Part shown: positions 15,187 to 30,300 of the stretch, piece by piece
Position numbering within the stretch: position 1 is the stretch's first letter
Layout of the letters: each line of letters starts with the position of its first letter
NCBI GenBank assembly: GCA_002811675.1
Contig: PDIM01010467.1
Coordinates: 1-37,004 of the forward strand
Length of the DNA: 37,004 bases
Direction: 5' to 3'
Source of the DNA: Ichthyosporea sp. XGB-2017a
Lineage: Eukaryota > Opisthokonta > Ichthyosporea
Notes under the pieces: generated by a model
What the model was told of the DNA's origin: nothing
The model's database searches: none
What the model saw: only the letters and a program-made list of their open reading frames with translations
Program-made: the position numbers and the translations under genes

Positions 15187-18033
15187 ATGAAAACTCTTCT
15201 AGAATCTAAACGCCAGGCTGTTAATCAGCTCACAGCTCTGGTATCCAAACTAGAAAAGGCCACCAATACAGGGACAAGCAACAACCAAGAAGAGAGCTGT
15301 AATCCTCTAATCATTGACTCTATTTTGTGTTTCACCGAGTTATGCGTTAAGGATGTACAGTGTAAGCGGCATTTGATGCACTCAGAGGATTCCTCTGTGG
15401 ACTGTGTGCGGCGCCTGGTGCGACTCGCGCAAGGATGCGGTGGTTCGGGGAAGGGGGACAGGGAACAAGGGGCGCGTATTGTCTATTGTTTGGTTGAGCT
15501 GTGCCTGATGAGACAGGAAGGGGTGACTGAGGGGGGGAGTCCTGGGAAGAATAGAAAACATGGAAACGAGAGCGGAAGGTTTGAGGATATGACAGTAATG
15601 GATATTCCTTATGAACTTCCTCCTATGTTTAAAGGGACAAAGCAGATTCAGGGACAGCAAGAAAAGGAGAAGCAAAGCAGCAAGGGGGACTTGGTGTTTG
15701 TGACTCCACAGTATCGTTGTGATGAGATGGGGACAGGGGATAGAGGGTTCTTAAAAGGCACAACAGTAGTAAGTACAGGAAGAATGGACATGTCTGGCGA
15801 AGAGACAGTATCTTTTGAGGCGGACGAGTACGCGGAATTGAGACTGTTCCTAGAACCGCCTGAAGCAGCTACGGGAATGTCTAAGGATGGGGTTACTGGG
15901 GTGGATGACATAAATGTTGGTATGTGTTCAGTGGTTTTCGGAAAGAAGGTAGGTCTGCTTGGAGGTGTGGCTGAGGTATTGAAGGGATTGTTTGAGGGGT
16001 GCCGGGAGGTATGGGGAACGATAAAGAAAGAAAAGGGAAGTAAAAAGCTGCATTGGAAAGCTTTACGAGGATTGCTTTACTATGGGAGGGCCCATCTTGA
16101 GCTTATACTCGTGTTCCTTTATTCAAGCATCTTCTGGGAGCATAAGAAAAGAGAAAAAGAAAAGGTCGAGCTAAATAAGTCAGTCCTCATCTCTGTCATT
16201 GAAAAGGGACTAACCAAATTCATGACTTACCAAGGGGATTTGTTGAGTTGTTTACATTCTGAACCCATATCAGAAGTATCTGAAAAAGAGCGACAGAAGA
16301 TATTGCTTAATTTGTCTTTGCTTCATTTCCGAATGTTGGAAGTTTATAATCTTTTTCCTGCGCCAACTTTAGAAAAAAAGATAGGGTTTTTTGTTCAAAT
16401 TTTACAGAGTGACAGCTCAAAACTGCAAAGTGAAAGACATGGCAACTTTCCTTCGATGAGTTTTTTGCTTATTCGCCTTATGAAACTCTACGATTCCTTT
16501 CTTGCCCTAGTCAAGGCGGCAACCAGAAGTAATGGAGCTCAAGTCTTTGGTAGAAATGATGCTGGGTCTTTGTCTTCTTCGTACCCCTACATGTTAGACC
16601 ACGAAAAGAGTTCTGCTCTCATAAAAGAGATCGAAAGTTTGGAATGCGTAGGAATTAACAGAAGTTTTGAAGAAGATGCTTTGCACCTAATTAATCACTA
16701 TTACAACATTACCGATAATGCTCGCATTTATGAACTCTTGAACGTACTAGCTTCCAATTTCTGTTGTGTGCATAAAGCAGTGGACTCTAAAAGCAATCAA
16801 GAACACCGTATCTTCTTTCAAGGTGTGCTGAGAGAGTTCATCGGAGAGAATTTCTTTTCCGAAGGATTTTTTGATAATGCAAAAGATAGTTCTCCTGCAG
16901 ATTGTAAACTGACTTCATCTCATGCTCTTCTGTATCAGTTTTTCAAAATTTTATCAAACTATATCTCTCTAAATAGTAGACCCACTCCCACCCAACTAAA
17001 ATATTCGTCAGCCATAATCAAATTATTCATGATCTTATACACCTTTGGTAACAACTGCCTTCAAGATGTACAAAGACAAAATGGTTACATTGGAGCTGAA
17101 ATGTACGCTCGATTTTCTTTGCTTGTTCTCAGCCGCTATTTGAGTCAGGCTCGTAACATGGCTAATATTCGAGGGTTTTATGAGATGAGTGATCAATTGA
17201 CTGAAATTCTACGCAACAAAGATGAGCAAAAGCTTCTAACCTCAACAAACCTTGACAATGTGTATGGCTTGGTCCAGCAAGTTAATATTTTAGTTGCAGA
17301 GCTGCTACTCAATATAGACTGTATTCTGTTTAGTCGTGTGAAAGACCAGGAACAATTGGATTTGGGTGTCTATGTAGTAACATATTGGGATTCTGAAGGC
17401 AGAAAGCCTTGGAAGAGACTCCAATCCTCAACGAGCTCTGAACTTATTCAAATGGGCGCCCAGGAACGACAATTTGGGGAAACAACATTGAATTTTTGGG
17501 AAAAAAACAGTCTGTGTTTACTCGAAGAAATAGAAGCAAGTTTTGCCCTAGGCATGTTTCAAACAATTAGAAAAGCTGAATCTGAAGACAAAACGGAAAA
17601 TAGCCGCTCTCGAAGTCAAGTTTGGTTGCGATTCTTGAAAAAGCTTCTCGTTGCGATGAACGAAAACCCTATTGGTGTAATTCGGGGTTCGCTAGAAGCG
17701 GAAATGGTGTCTGCAAGCAGCCACACTAAACAGGCTTTTTTGTCTATGGGTCAAGCACCACCTCCACCTCCAAATCTGTCTGATATGGAACGGTCGAAAG
17801 AGGTCAATTTCCGAAAAAGTATACTTCTACAGAATCGAGATGCAAAGACTCTTCCTTCTTCGCACCCCCTGCGCTTTCGTAAAGTACTGGCACATATAAG
17901 TCTTGAAGAGAAACTGCCTGGTACTCAAGAAGAAGTGGGTGAAGACGATAATGCAGTGGATAGCTCACAGCCACGGCAGCAGAGATCTAGTTCTGTATGT
18001 AGCGGGGATTTTCTGTTTGAAACTAAGGGTTGA
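15187..18033 (+). CDS. Large mostly helical protein of unknown function
   Basis: A 948-residue single-exon ORF that I do not recognise. ATG 15187 (MKTLLESKRQAV) is the first in-frame ATG; the frame extends upstream only to a TTG at 15175, and a T-rich stretch just before it leaves room for an upstream exon. The first ~150 residues look like armadillo/HEAT-type helices with conserved-looking Cys. Residues ~150-260 are low-complexity Gly/Glu. From ~270 to ~830 there is a long run of Leu-rich amphipathic helices (LHWKALRGLLYYGRAHLEL; SFLLIRLMKLYDSFLALVKA; LLYQFFKILSNYISL), suggesting an all-alpha scaffold. PPPPPP near 860 and an acidic/Ser tail follow. There is no signal peptide or convincing membrane segment. 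A formin-like N-terminal domain was considered, but no FH2 is present. Confidence 0.8.
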   Translation: MKTLLESKRQAVNQLTALVSKLEKATNTGTSNNQEESCNPLIIDSILCFTELCVKDVQCKRHLMHSEDSSVDCVRRLVRLAQGCGGSGKGDREQGARIVYCLVELCLMRQEGVTEGGSPGKNRKHGNESGRFEDMTVMDIPYELPPMFKGTKQIQGQQEKEKQSSKGDLVFVTPQYRCDEMGTGDRGFLKGTTVVSTGRMDMSGEETVSFEADEYAELRLFLEPPEAATGMSKDGVTGVDDINVGMCSVVFGKKVGLLGGVAEVLKGLFEGCREVWGTIKKEKGSKKLHWKALRGLLYYGRAHLELILVFLYSSIFWEHKKREKEKVELNKSVLISVIEKGLTKFMTYQGDLLSCLHSEPISEVSEKERQKILLNLSLLHFRMLEVYNLFPAPTLEKKIGFFVQILQSDSSKLQSERHGNFPSMSFLLIRLMKLYDSFLALVKAATRSNGAQVFGRNDAGSLSSSYPYMLDHEKSSALIKEIESLECVGINRSFEEDALHLINHYYNITDNARIYELLNVLASNFCCVHKAVDSKSNQEHRIFFQGVLREFIGENFFSEGFFDNAKDSSPADCKLTSSHALLYQFFKILSNYISLNSRPTPTQLKYSSAIIKLFMILYTFGNNCLQDVQRQNGYIGAEMYARFSLLVLSRYLSQARNMANIRGFYEMSDQLTEILRNKDEQKLLTSTNLDNVYGLVQQVNILVAELLLNIDCILFSRVKDQEQLDLGVYVVTYWDSEGRKPWKRLQSSTSSELIQMGAQERQFGETTLNFWEKNSLCLLEEIEASFALGMFQTIRKAESEDKTENSRSRSQVWLRFLKKLLVAMNENPIGVIRGSLEAEMVSASSHTKQAFLSMGQAPPPPPNLSDMERSKEVNFRKSILLQNRDAKTLPSSHPLRFRKVLAHISLEEKLPGTQEEVGEDDNAVDSSQPRQQRSSSVCSGDFLFETKG

Positions 18034-18411
18034 CAAGCAGCACAAACTTTACAAGAAAGAAAGAAAGAGGGGTGCCCCACCTGAGTCAGGTGAAAGCAAA
18101 AGCAAAAGGGAGTAAAGGGTTGTTACTAAAAATAAAAAACAATGAGAAAATGTTTGATTTGTTCATAAAAAAAGGCAATTTATGTGTTTTTGTTAAAAAA
18201 TTCTGGCACTACCAAAGTTTGCATGAAATTTGTTTTTTGGGCTTTTTTTTGTTTATTTATCTCATTTTTAACATTTCATTATTTCTTTTAGTGTTTGTTT
18301 TAAGTTAAAAGAAAACAAAAGCTATCAAAGAAGATCTTAAAGAAGAGTCCGCGCTTCTTGTTTCGTTAGGACAGAAACAAAACTAAAAAGGTAATAGATC
18401 AGCGGCAAACA
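18034..18411 (+). other. Spacer between two unknown genes
   Basis: 378 bp of AT-rich sequence with long T tracts (about 18230-18300), presumed 3' UTR of the upstream gene and promoter/5' UTR of the next. No RNA gene or ORF stands out. Confidence 0.4.
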
Positions 18412-19353
18412 ATGTCTTCTGAAGCAGAGCAGAAATTGCAGGGGAAGAAGCGACTTGACGCCTTTTCTAAAGAATGCATGAATATTGGGCTGCTTTCGGG
18501 GTTTCGTTACTTCCAGGCGTATGTGCGAGGAAAAGAGGAGTTAACAGTGACAGTGGTGAACAGGCGGAAGACGCCTAATCCATCCAACCAGGCGTCGAAG
18601 AACCCCACACCACAAGCAATGTCTGTAAATAGTGTGTCAGGGGCGTCTCATCCATTGGTGAATAGTGGCGCAGTGGTGAATACGGTGACAGGAACTTCGC
18701 TGTCTGCCCCAGTAGTAGGATCAGTGGACAAAAGGGAAAAGGAGCAAAAGATTATGAGTCCTGGATCGCAGGCAAAAAAGTTGGAGACAGAGAGGGGGGA
18801 TTATCGTCCAGAGAGTCCTTGTAATTCGGAAACTTTTGAGGATGATCCCAAAGAGACTGTGTTTCTTCTGGCGGGCTACGCGCGTTATCAGTGCCCATTT
18901 GTGTGGCTAAGGACTAATCACACCCGAATTGCATTGATGTTTGGAGACGAGTTTGGGTTGGACAATGTAAGGGATAAACCACTGGGGCTGGCAAGTACTC
19001 GCAAGTGGAAGGTCGGGGACGTATACGCGTGGGAAATGATAGCTGAAATTGTAGATTTGTGTATAGTGCCTAGTCCGAGCAATCCTTTCGCGATTGATCG
19101 TTCATATTACGAGGATGGGAGCATGTCAAGCTTTGAATGTACTTTAAATACTGCGGCAATGATTAACTTCCTTGTTCCTGTATATCTATCGGAAAAGCTC
19201 ACAATGGCAAAAAAGAAACTCTATGATGATATTTGCTGGCTGCAAAGTCGACATTTTGAAGAGGTCGCTCTGCACGAGCAAGGACTTAAGGCGTCGTCAA
19301 AGGGTGGTGGGAAAGGAGCTGGGGGTCTTCCAAATATCAAGACAAGCTCCTAA
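18412..19353 (+). CDS. Conserved-looking protein of unknown function
   Basis: A 313-residue single-exon ORF from ATG 18412 that I do not recognise. An N-terminal helical segment (about 1-50, MNIGLLSGFRYFQAYVRGKE) is followed by a low-complexity Ser/Asn/Val linker (about 55-140). A compact region of about 150 residues (145-290) follows, with aromatic and hydrophobic strands (FLLAGYARYQCPFVWLRTNH; ALMFGDEFGLDNVRDKP; WKVGDVYAWEMIAEIVDLC) and a final helix (SEKLTMAKKKLYDDICWLQS). The tail is Gly/Lys-rich. This pattern suggests one folded domain after a disordered linker. There are no membrane segments or catalytic motifs I can name. Confidence 0.75.
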   Translation: MSSEAEQKLQGKKRLDAFSKECMNIGLLSGFRYFQAYVRGKEELTVTVVNRRKTPNPSNQASKNPTPQAMSVNSVSGASHPLVNSGAVVNTVTGTSLSAPVVGSVDKREKEQKIMSPGSQAKKLETERGDYRPESPCNSETFEDDPKETVFLLAGYARYQCPFVWLRTNHTRIALMFGDEFGLDNVRDKPLGLASTRKWKVGDVYAWEMIAEIVDLCIVPSPSNPFAIDRSYYEDGSMSSFECTLNTAAMINFLVPVYLSEKLTMAKKKLYDDICWLQSRHFEEVALHEQGLKASSKGGGKGAGGLPNIKTSS

Positions 19354-19746
19354 GATGTGATTGAAGTCTCTTCTTTGCCTTTTTTTCTTCTCCTTTTCTT
19401 CTTCTTCTTGCTTGTCTTTTTCTTCGTATTGCATCAATCTTTTGCCCTGTCAAAGGGAAAATCTTGTTTTATATGTTCCTCTATCTCTTTATTTTTAATT
19501 TAATAACTTTCAGGGGGTTTCTTTTTCAAATAAAAGAATTAAGCCTTTCACTTTTTCAAAAGATTGCTTCGAGCTCTTTTAAATACGTTCTATTGTTTAT
19601 TTGTTTTCTAGTTCTGTTTCTAAATAACTAGACTTATTGGAAATAAAATAGAAAAGTATTATATCAGTTCAGAAGAAAGACGAAAGATTATAAAGTTGAA
19701 TGAAGGTAGACTGTGAAAAAAAAGGAAAATAGAAGAAAGGGAAATT
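19354..19746. other. Convergent 3' spacer
   Basis: 393 bp between the 313-residue gene and the TTLL5-like gene on the other strand. It holds pyrimidine tracts (CTT/TTC rich, 19376-19425), AATAAA signals on the plus strand at 19529-19534 and 19642-19647, and TTTATT (minus-strand AATAAA) at 19596-19601. No gene is seen. Confidence 0.5.
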
Positions 19747-22700
19747 TTAAATGCCCCCACCAGAGGCCCTTCTGGCACTACTGGTGTATTTCTGGCTGTA
19801 TACTTTAACACCATCAGCTTGAATTTCGTTTGCATTGGCTGACTTCTGGGCCGGCTTATAGGAACCAAAAGCAATATTTTGGTGGCCTGCTTCTTTCATC
19901 TTTGCAGAACCATGTCCCAGAGGTGATACATCGCTATTGAGCAACTTCGTGAAATCATCCGTCCATGCCTGTACACTGTTTGCTAGCCGACGCTTCAGAG
20001 ATTGGCCAGTTACTCTATCCAGAAGGTCTTTGAGTTGCGTTTTTGCAAGGGTAGATGAATATCCAAAGCTATCATATGGACTGAGCGAACCCTTTTGTTT
20101 TGCAGAAATTGAAGGCTGATAAGAATGTTGAACACTCGTGTTACTATTCCATTTTTGCCCATACCCTGATGATGAAGAGCTATATCTCCCATTTGCAGAT
20201 TTGCGACGCCCTGTTGCACCTTTTTTAGATGCGCTCAATGGGCGAACCGTTGTAGTTACGGGTTTCTTTGTTGATGGAGGCACTGGTTGTGTGCTAGACC
20301 AAGGTGAAGATGAAGGTGCCGACGATGTAACACTGCTTCCACTGGGTTGGGATTTTGCACTTGATGCGCGGGCATTTCCCCGTAAAAGTGTTGATTCTCC
20401 TCTTCCTGCCTGATCTTTGGCTGTCATTACGGAATTAAATGCTCCTCCCGAGTTTGATTTTGCTTGACTAGCTGAAGAGGATTGGTAAACAGGGGCTGAA
20501 GGAGGACGATGCACTCTTCCATTATTAGTTTTTGTCACATTATCAGCATTTGATTGGCTGCCACTTTCTTTGACATTTAACCGAGAGGAAGAGTGGGCAA
20601 GGGAGCTCACTCTGTACCCACCTTTGTTAGCATCGCTGCCCATTGATTGGCGTGTTGTTGTATTTGTTCTATGATGCCCTATTGAAGAAGCTGGCCGTGG
20701 CCCAAAACGTCTTTCCTCGACTGATGCTGATTCAGAAGGAGTTGGTCCGGTTCTAGGTTTTGAAGACTTTGGCCGTTGTGCTCCTTCGGAGTTCACTGTT
20801 GATGACGTTCGTCCAACTACAGCCGACTTTACTCTGGGTGCTTCAGTAGGCATTGGAGTATCACCTTCAAGAGGACCTCCTAAAAACAAGTTCGCAGATT
20901 TTTTGTGCTTTGTAAAGTGAGCAAGCAACTCTTCTAACTCTGACTCACTGGCAACACATAGAAAGATTTCAAAATCATTCTTGTTAATACCATTTTCGGT
21001 AGTTTCTTCATCGCCATTGTACATATCCAATTCTTTTTTAGCCACCAGTCTTTCGGTTTCCTTACAATAGATTCTTATAAAGTCCCCGAGCTGCTTGGCT
21101 AGTATCCTTTCGCGATCTCGAATAGCCAGTCTTCTATTAGGAACGACAACGCTGAATGTGGAGCTAGGAATGTTGCTTGATGCTCTCTTTAAGAACCGCA
21201 AAATTAAATCCAATTGTTGTTCTTCATGGTCCGATGATTCGTGAAAGTGATGGCTATTATCGCGTCCTGAAATACCATTTTCAAGTCTGCGCCGAACTCT
21301 TTCCAAATAAATTGTAAAAGCAGAGCGCGCTTGCAGAGCATTTAGTACTTTGCCATTTGACAAAAGTGAATCCACAGTTATTTTGAATGACCGTTCTCTA
21401 CTTGCCCCATTGGGGTCGGTTGGTGTTCCGCTGTTTACCCCAGTCCGAGAAGATGTTGAATTTCCTGATACTGCGCCTGATGATGGTCTACTTCCAGAAG
21501 CCATTTTAAAGCCACTTGTTTGCATGACATCATGGGCAATGGTACCATTTTCACTTAAAACCTCTGATCGGCTAAAAAGCTTATTTTCATACTTTTTTAC
21601 CCGTTCAAGCGACGATACTGTTTCCAGGCAATTAAAGGATACATTGGATAAGGCGAAACGCTTTGATCGAATGACAAAAGCATTTTTGTACTTAGAACCA
21701 CTTTTAAATCTGTCTGGATATAAATTGGAATGAACCATTCTGTTAAAGCTAGTCTTGTTTTCAAGAAACGGTGAGTAAAGGTCCCACGAATCCTCAGTCG
21801 GAAATAAACGGACCAAGTTCCCACGCCTCTTTTCCTCCTCTTGAATGCGGAACAGAATATTTCTCTCCTCTACAGATAAGTCACTACCTTCGTGTGAGAT
21901 CTTCCGTTGAGCGGGCTTTTTGGCATACCCTGAGCGATAAATATTGCGAGAGAGCAATCGGAGTTGCTTTTGTCTTGCCTGTTCTTTATGTTTGATTTGA
22001 TCATATGGAGTGACGCCAACTAAAGTAAACATATCAGCAATCAAATGCGATTTGATTCGATGATCAATGGGGGCATCACAAGACAGTGACGGGGACAAAT
22101 TCACTTCCAAAAGCCAAGGTTTTAAGTTTTCATCTACTAGTACATCGAATCCAAACAATTCAAAGCAGTTGCCTCTGTGAGGGACAAACATCTTGCAAGC
22201 AGAAGATATTGATACTTCGGCACTCAAAAGAGTCTTGTTGACGAGGTCCTCTATCTGAAGCATTAGCATGCTTGTGTTAATTCCCATTTCCTTAAGGCAT
22301 CTGAGCAGTGCAGAGAGACTCCACTTGTTTCCATAGTCATCAATGTCGGCGTCGGTGTTACTCACGTAGTTCTCATTCTTTTTGTTTACGCTATAGTTGG
22401 TCAAATGCATAAATGCCTCAGATAAATTTCGATTACTCCTGTCATATTTCTCCGTGGCAAATCGCACTAATCCTTCTTCGTACATATACACAACCAAAGG
22501 ATCAAATGAAGTGACTACTACATACAGCCTCAAATCAAATTTAAATCCATCCACTGTTAATGGGTTGTCGATATATCGGGCGATCACACATGGTTCGTCT
22601 ACAGGGACCTGATTTATGTGATTAATGATGTAAATTCCCCTCCCTTGGGAGGATGCCACTGGCTTGACAATCCACGGACCTCTGTCTTTGATGTACTCTC

Positions 22701-23675
22701 CGTAGAATTCATTATATTCATTTGGAAGAACAAAAGATTTTGGAATAAAATCAAAATGCCTGGACCCGTAAATTTGTTTCATCCTCGATATGTTCTTAAA
22801 CAATTTATCTTTGCGAGTCAATTCGTATGATCGTGGGAAATGATTGACCTTTTGATGTTCATTGAATGTTCTGATCGAATACGGCTTGATTGCTCCCCCA
22901 GTCCACATGATATTAAAGTCTTGAAAATTGGATCCCGCCTCCCTGAAACCATTTGCACACAGTGTAGACCGTATCAATTTGGATTCTGCGCGCACCATCT
23001 TGAAGATCAGGCGATATTTGCTATGTTTACTTATGCTGTTGCGAGCTTCCATCCCTAGCAAGGTCTTTACGGGACGAAAAATACACACAGGATGCTTCCT
23101 TCCAGTACGCGTATCAATCCAACGAACCACAGTCCCAAAAGGCTGCTCACTTACAGGACTTCTGAAGAAAAAAAAAACACAAAGAAAAGAAAAATAAAAA
23201 TATGTCAGTTTTCTAACTAGTTGACTCGAAGAACAAAGAAAGAGTCTTAAACTACATACCTTGCCACATAATGCCTCTGGTAGTCTTCATTGACACTGCG
23301 CTTATCAGCACTGTTGCTTATTTCATCGCCCTTCTCCCCCAAGTCTCCCATCATGTCCCCATTCTCGTCCTCCAGCTCGTCCCCGCTGTCCATCATCTCC
23401 CCATTATCATCAACCTCCTCCTCCTCTACTGTCGCTTCAGCGGATGTCTCACTATCATCACAAGAGCTCTCCCCAACCACGCCCGCCGCCCTGTTCTGTC
23501 TCCCGTTCCCATTCCCCACCACTTCTTCCTTCCCCTTCCCTCCCGTACTCATCCTGCGGAAGGACGAGAGCATCCGACTGAGGGTCTTTTGCGAACTGCC
23601 CGTTGTTGCTGCCGTTGCGGGATCATTGCTCTGTAGTCTCTGACCAGTCGAATCTTCCCCTAAATCAACAGCCAT
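19747..23675 (-). CDS. TTLL5: TTLL5-like tubulin polyglutamylase, two exons (23675-23260, 23161-19747)
   Basis: An ATP-grasp ligase that adds glutamate side chains to tubulin, mainly on axonemal, basal-body or cytoplasmic microtubules. Exon 1 encodes a ~139-residue Ser/Glu/Asp-rich tail. A 98-bp intron (GTATGT...TTCTTCAG) splits an Arg codon, and exon 2 continues SPVSEQPFGTVVRWI. The predicted product is 1276 residues, close to animal TTLL5. The TTL domain spans about 195-540. It has PWIVKPVASSQGRGIYI (ATP-binding Lys), FKFDLRLYVVVTSFDPLV, FMHLTNYSVNKK, DYGNKWSL, and ELFGFDVLVDENLKPWLLEV followed by NLSPSLSCDAP; catalytic Asp/Glu/Asn are present. A basic segment after the domain (about 545-640) could contact tubulin. 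The last ~550 residues are Ser/Thr/Arg-rich low complexity. It is divergent from SEC23 and implies a ciliated or flagellated stage, though TTLLs are not limited to cilia. Confidence 0.92.
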
Positions 23676-26422
<2,747 letters not shown>

Positions 26423-27382
26423 GCAAACAAAATACAAAGGGAAATATAAATGGGATGGGAGGAGCTACGTGTCGGAGCTTTGCGGTGGGGTATATAGAAA
26501 AAAGAGCTTTAAAGAAAAAACAAAAAGTTCCTGTACATTGGTTCTTTGTTTTTGAAACGCACGTGATTTATTATTTTATATTGTGTATTGGAAAATATCT
26601 ACTTTATCATTTTTGAAACTGAACAAAAAGCAAAAAAAATAAAAATAAAGAAAAATGAAAGAAAGAAAAAGCATAAGTTTACTGTATTTCGAATACGTTC
26701 TTTCCCTTTTTTCATCCACAGTCATGGACGCGTTTATTTAACATGCGAATATTTTAATTACCCTTGTACTTCTCTCCCCCGAGACCCGCAGCCAAGCTGA
26801 GATATCTATCTACATAACATATGTCTACAACTCGTCCATACAAACGTCCCAGCTGTAAAAGGCAAATACACTTCATTTCAATACACACTTGTGCCAGAAT
26901 AACCATAACATTATGAACCTTCTATATATAGTTTTGTTTTTCTTATAGATTTTTGTATATAATAAAAATTATTGGCTCTTTTTGTTGGGACTTTTTTTTA
27001 TTCTCTTTCTTGCACAAATTTTTAATTTTTGTATTTTTTATTTTTTTTTGTATATTTTAAGTTTTTGTTGTTGCTCTTTTTTTTCTTTTGTCTTCTTTTT
27101 TTTTAATCTCTTCAATGTAAATGTCAATTTTAGGTTGATTTGATTGACTTGACTTTGACTTGAATTGTTGATTGACTTGTAGAACTCGGAATAAGACCGG
27201 TTTGGTTTTCTGTTTGCTTTTTTTTTTGGGTGGGGGGGGGAGGAGAGGGTCAAGAAATTGGTTTTCTTTTCTTTCGTTTTTTGTTGTTTGCTTTGAATGA
27301 GTTTTTAATTGTTTTGTTGCATAGGGAGGAAAAAGATCAAGCATGTTGCATATGATTTGTTGAAAAAAATAAGGCTGCTAAA
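26423..27382. other. Long AT-rich spacer without a recognisable gene
   Basis: 960 bp between SEC23 and the inversin-like gene. It has A- and T-homopolymers throughout, AATAAA-like sequences around 26640 and 26960, and a G run (about 27232-27240) followed by GAGGAGAGGG near 27240-27250. It should contain the SEC23 3' UTR and the promoter and 5' UTR of the next gene. I see no tRNA, snRNA or credible ORF. Confidence 0.45.
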
Positions 27383-30300
27383 ATGGTAAGATTGATAGTC
27401 TTGGGATTGACTTTTTCAGTACGGAGTGAACAAGGGGTGGGGACAAGAAATACTTGCAGAGCTTAAGAAACTAAAGCAAACTCAATGCTATATGGAATGC
27501 CTGTTTTGCCTTTTTAATTTACTTTTAGCTTTCTCGAATTAAGGAGTTGAAGGGTAGTTTCGAGGCTGGTTCCTCGTACATTACTCAAAACGAGGAGCCA
27601 GACAGCTACCAAGTGCTCGCTGGTGATAGCCCAAGCTCGAACAGAAGACGAAGCGTTCATCTGCCTGATAGACCTTCTGTGGTTAATATACCAAACTTGC
27701 AGGAGCGATCTTCTACACAGAAGGGGAGCTTGGGTAGTTTATTTAGTGCAAAAACATCTAAAGCACTCGGGGAAAACGATGTAAGGATGATTGATATTGA
27801 GTCATGCAGACATACAAAAATGACATTCTCACAACATTTCTTTTTCTTCTATTTAGTATACTGGGGAAAGAGGGGACATTGAAAAGTTGTTTCAAGCGTC
27901 AGCTGATGGGAATAAGAAGGTTGTAGAAGCGCTCATCAAAGAAAATGTCGATGTTAATTCTGTTGATGAGGAAGGAAAAACTCCGTTAATGATGGCCATA
28001 TGCGGGGATAGCAAGGCGGTAGTGAAGCTGTTGTTGCAAGGGAGTGCAGTTCTTGATATAGGGGATAATAATGGCATGGCTGCCATTCATTGGGGGGCTT
28101 TGTATGGGAAGGCACCTATTCTGAAGCTTTTGTTGAAGCACCCAGACTGCAACTTGTATTCAACTGATGATCGGTTGCGAACAGCGTTGCATTGGAGTGT
28201 ATTTAACACGGATATCAAAGTGATGAAGTGTATTCTCGAAGCGGATGCCTTCATTGACCCATTTGATGAGAGCAATCTCACTCCGCTAATGTTGGCTGCC
28301 TCAAATGATGACTCAAAGCACGTGGATGTACTGCTTGAATACGGAGCTGATCCTACTATTATTGATAAGATGGGAAGAAATGCAATCCATTACACAGCTT
28401 TCAATGTACATACGACCAATGCTAAATTCTTTGCGGAAGACTATCCCCATTTTCTGGATATTCAAGATGTGGAGGGGCGAACTAGTCTGCATCTAGCATG
28501 TGCTTTGGGAAATGTCCCGGTGATACTGACCTATCTCAAAGGTGGTAGTGATATTGACATTCAAGATAATCAGGGGAAAACGCCACTCATGATTTCTTGT
28601 ATATATGGGCACAAAAGAGCAGCGCATGCGTTGATTGAGCATGACGCCCTTTTGGATACGAGGGATAGGCATGGGGCGACTGCGCTACATTATTGTGCCA
28701 GGAATAACTTTATTGATTTGATAAAACTGTTAATTTCAAAGGGGGCGGATGTAACACTTCCAGATAATCAAGGGAGGATTCCCATTAGTTGGGCAATCCA
28801 AATGTGCCATACGAATGGTTTGGGCTTACTAGGGAAAACATTGGATGGAGCTAATATCATTGACAAGGCAGGGTCATCTTTGGTTCATATAGCAGCCTTA
28901 TCAGGGAATATTGAGGCTGTAAGGTTTTTTGAAGAATCAGGAAATGACTTGGACCTGTTGGATAAAAACCTCAGAACCCCATTGATATGTTCCATCATTT
29001 CTGGGAATTTTGCCGTGGTGGAATATTTTCTGCAGAAAAATGTAGATATTCATGTTAAAGATATTGCTAATATGACTGCTGTATTCTACGCAGCTGTTCA
29101 GGGTAAGACAGACTTGTGTAAAGAGCTATTCAACAGGGGGGCTGATCTCTCAATCCAAACATCTGATGGGGAGACGCTACTCCATGCTTTGGCCTGTACC
29201 CCTCATTTTGAGACATTTCAGTATATCTACGAGCGCCTTGGGGCTGACAAGCTCATGTCACCTTTCTTGGTAAAAGATCATCAGGGGAATTTACCAATGC
29301 ATGTAGCGGCACGCTATGGGAATTTAGAGTTTCTAAAATTTATATACGGGAAGACGTACATGGCTAGCCCTCCTAACGATTATGGGGTCACCCCTCTGCA
29401 TCTGGCATCCGGAGCAGGTGATCTGCCCTGTGTGCAGTTTCTGTGTGAACAAAATGCAGATATCAACGCTGGGGATTGGTATCCTCGAATGTCAACCCCA
29501 CTAGACTATGCAGATGAGAATCATCATGAGGAGGTTCAAGCATACTTGACCAGGCAGGGGGCCACTTCGGTCATGGTTCGTGTAAACAAGCATATTTTGG
29601 CAATCCAACGCAAGTTTCGAAAGTTCAAGCAGCAGCGTGTGGAAGCTGAGAGAAAAAAGAAAGATATAGAAGAAATGACAATTTACTGTCGGTGTTTAGT
29701 TTATGAAATGGGCAATTGGGCATGTGCAACTGATACTGCACTCATATCACGATCTATTTTAGATGAGGTCATTGATAGATCTGTTTTACAGGGTCGCATT
29801 GGGATTGAAAAGCGATGTCAGAGTTTAGTGATAGATATTGCTAACGAGAGTGCTCAAAAGTGCATCGATGAGGAGCAGGAGAAGTTGGACAACATACGTA
29901 ATCTGTGTGTTCAGTACGGACTGGATACTATTCTTGCTCGCGCTTTTGAAATAATCATTGTAAAGGAAATGAAAAAGGCGGCCGAAGAGAAGCAGCTGGA
30001 ATCTGTTATTTTAAAGGAGCCACTTGAAATGACCATTGAGCGGAAAATTGACTTTGGGGCTATCAGTGAGGAAAACATGGCTACTCTACCTCAAATTGAG
30101 GGCATCAAAAGCGATGCCGTAAATACAGCAGAGAAAAAGATTGTTTTGGAGACAAGAAAGACCGAAACGGATCTGCGAGATGTTTTCAAAACTCAAACAA
30201 GAAAGCGTAAGTAGGAAAAGCAGAGAGAGAAAGAAAAAAAAAAAACCTAACTTGTTTGTTTATTGACATTGTTTTGTACCTTCTTTCTTTTTTCTGTCTT

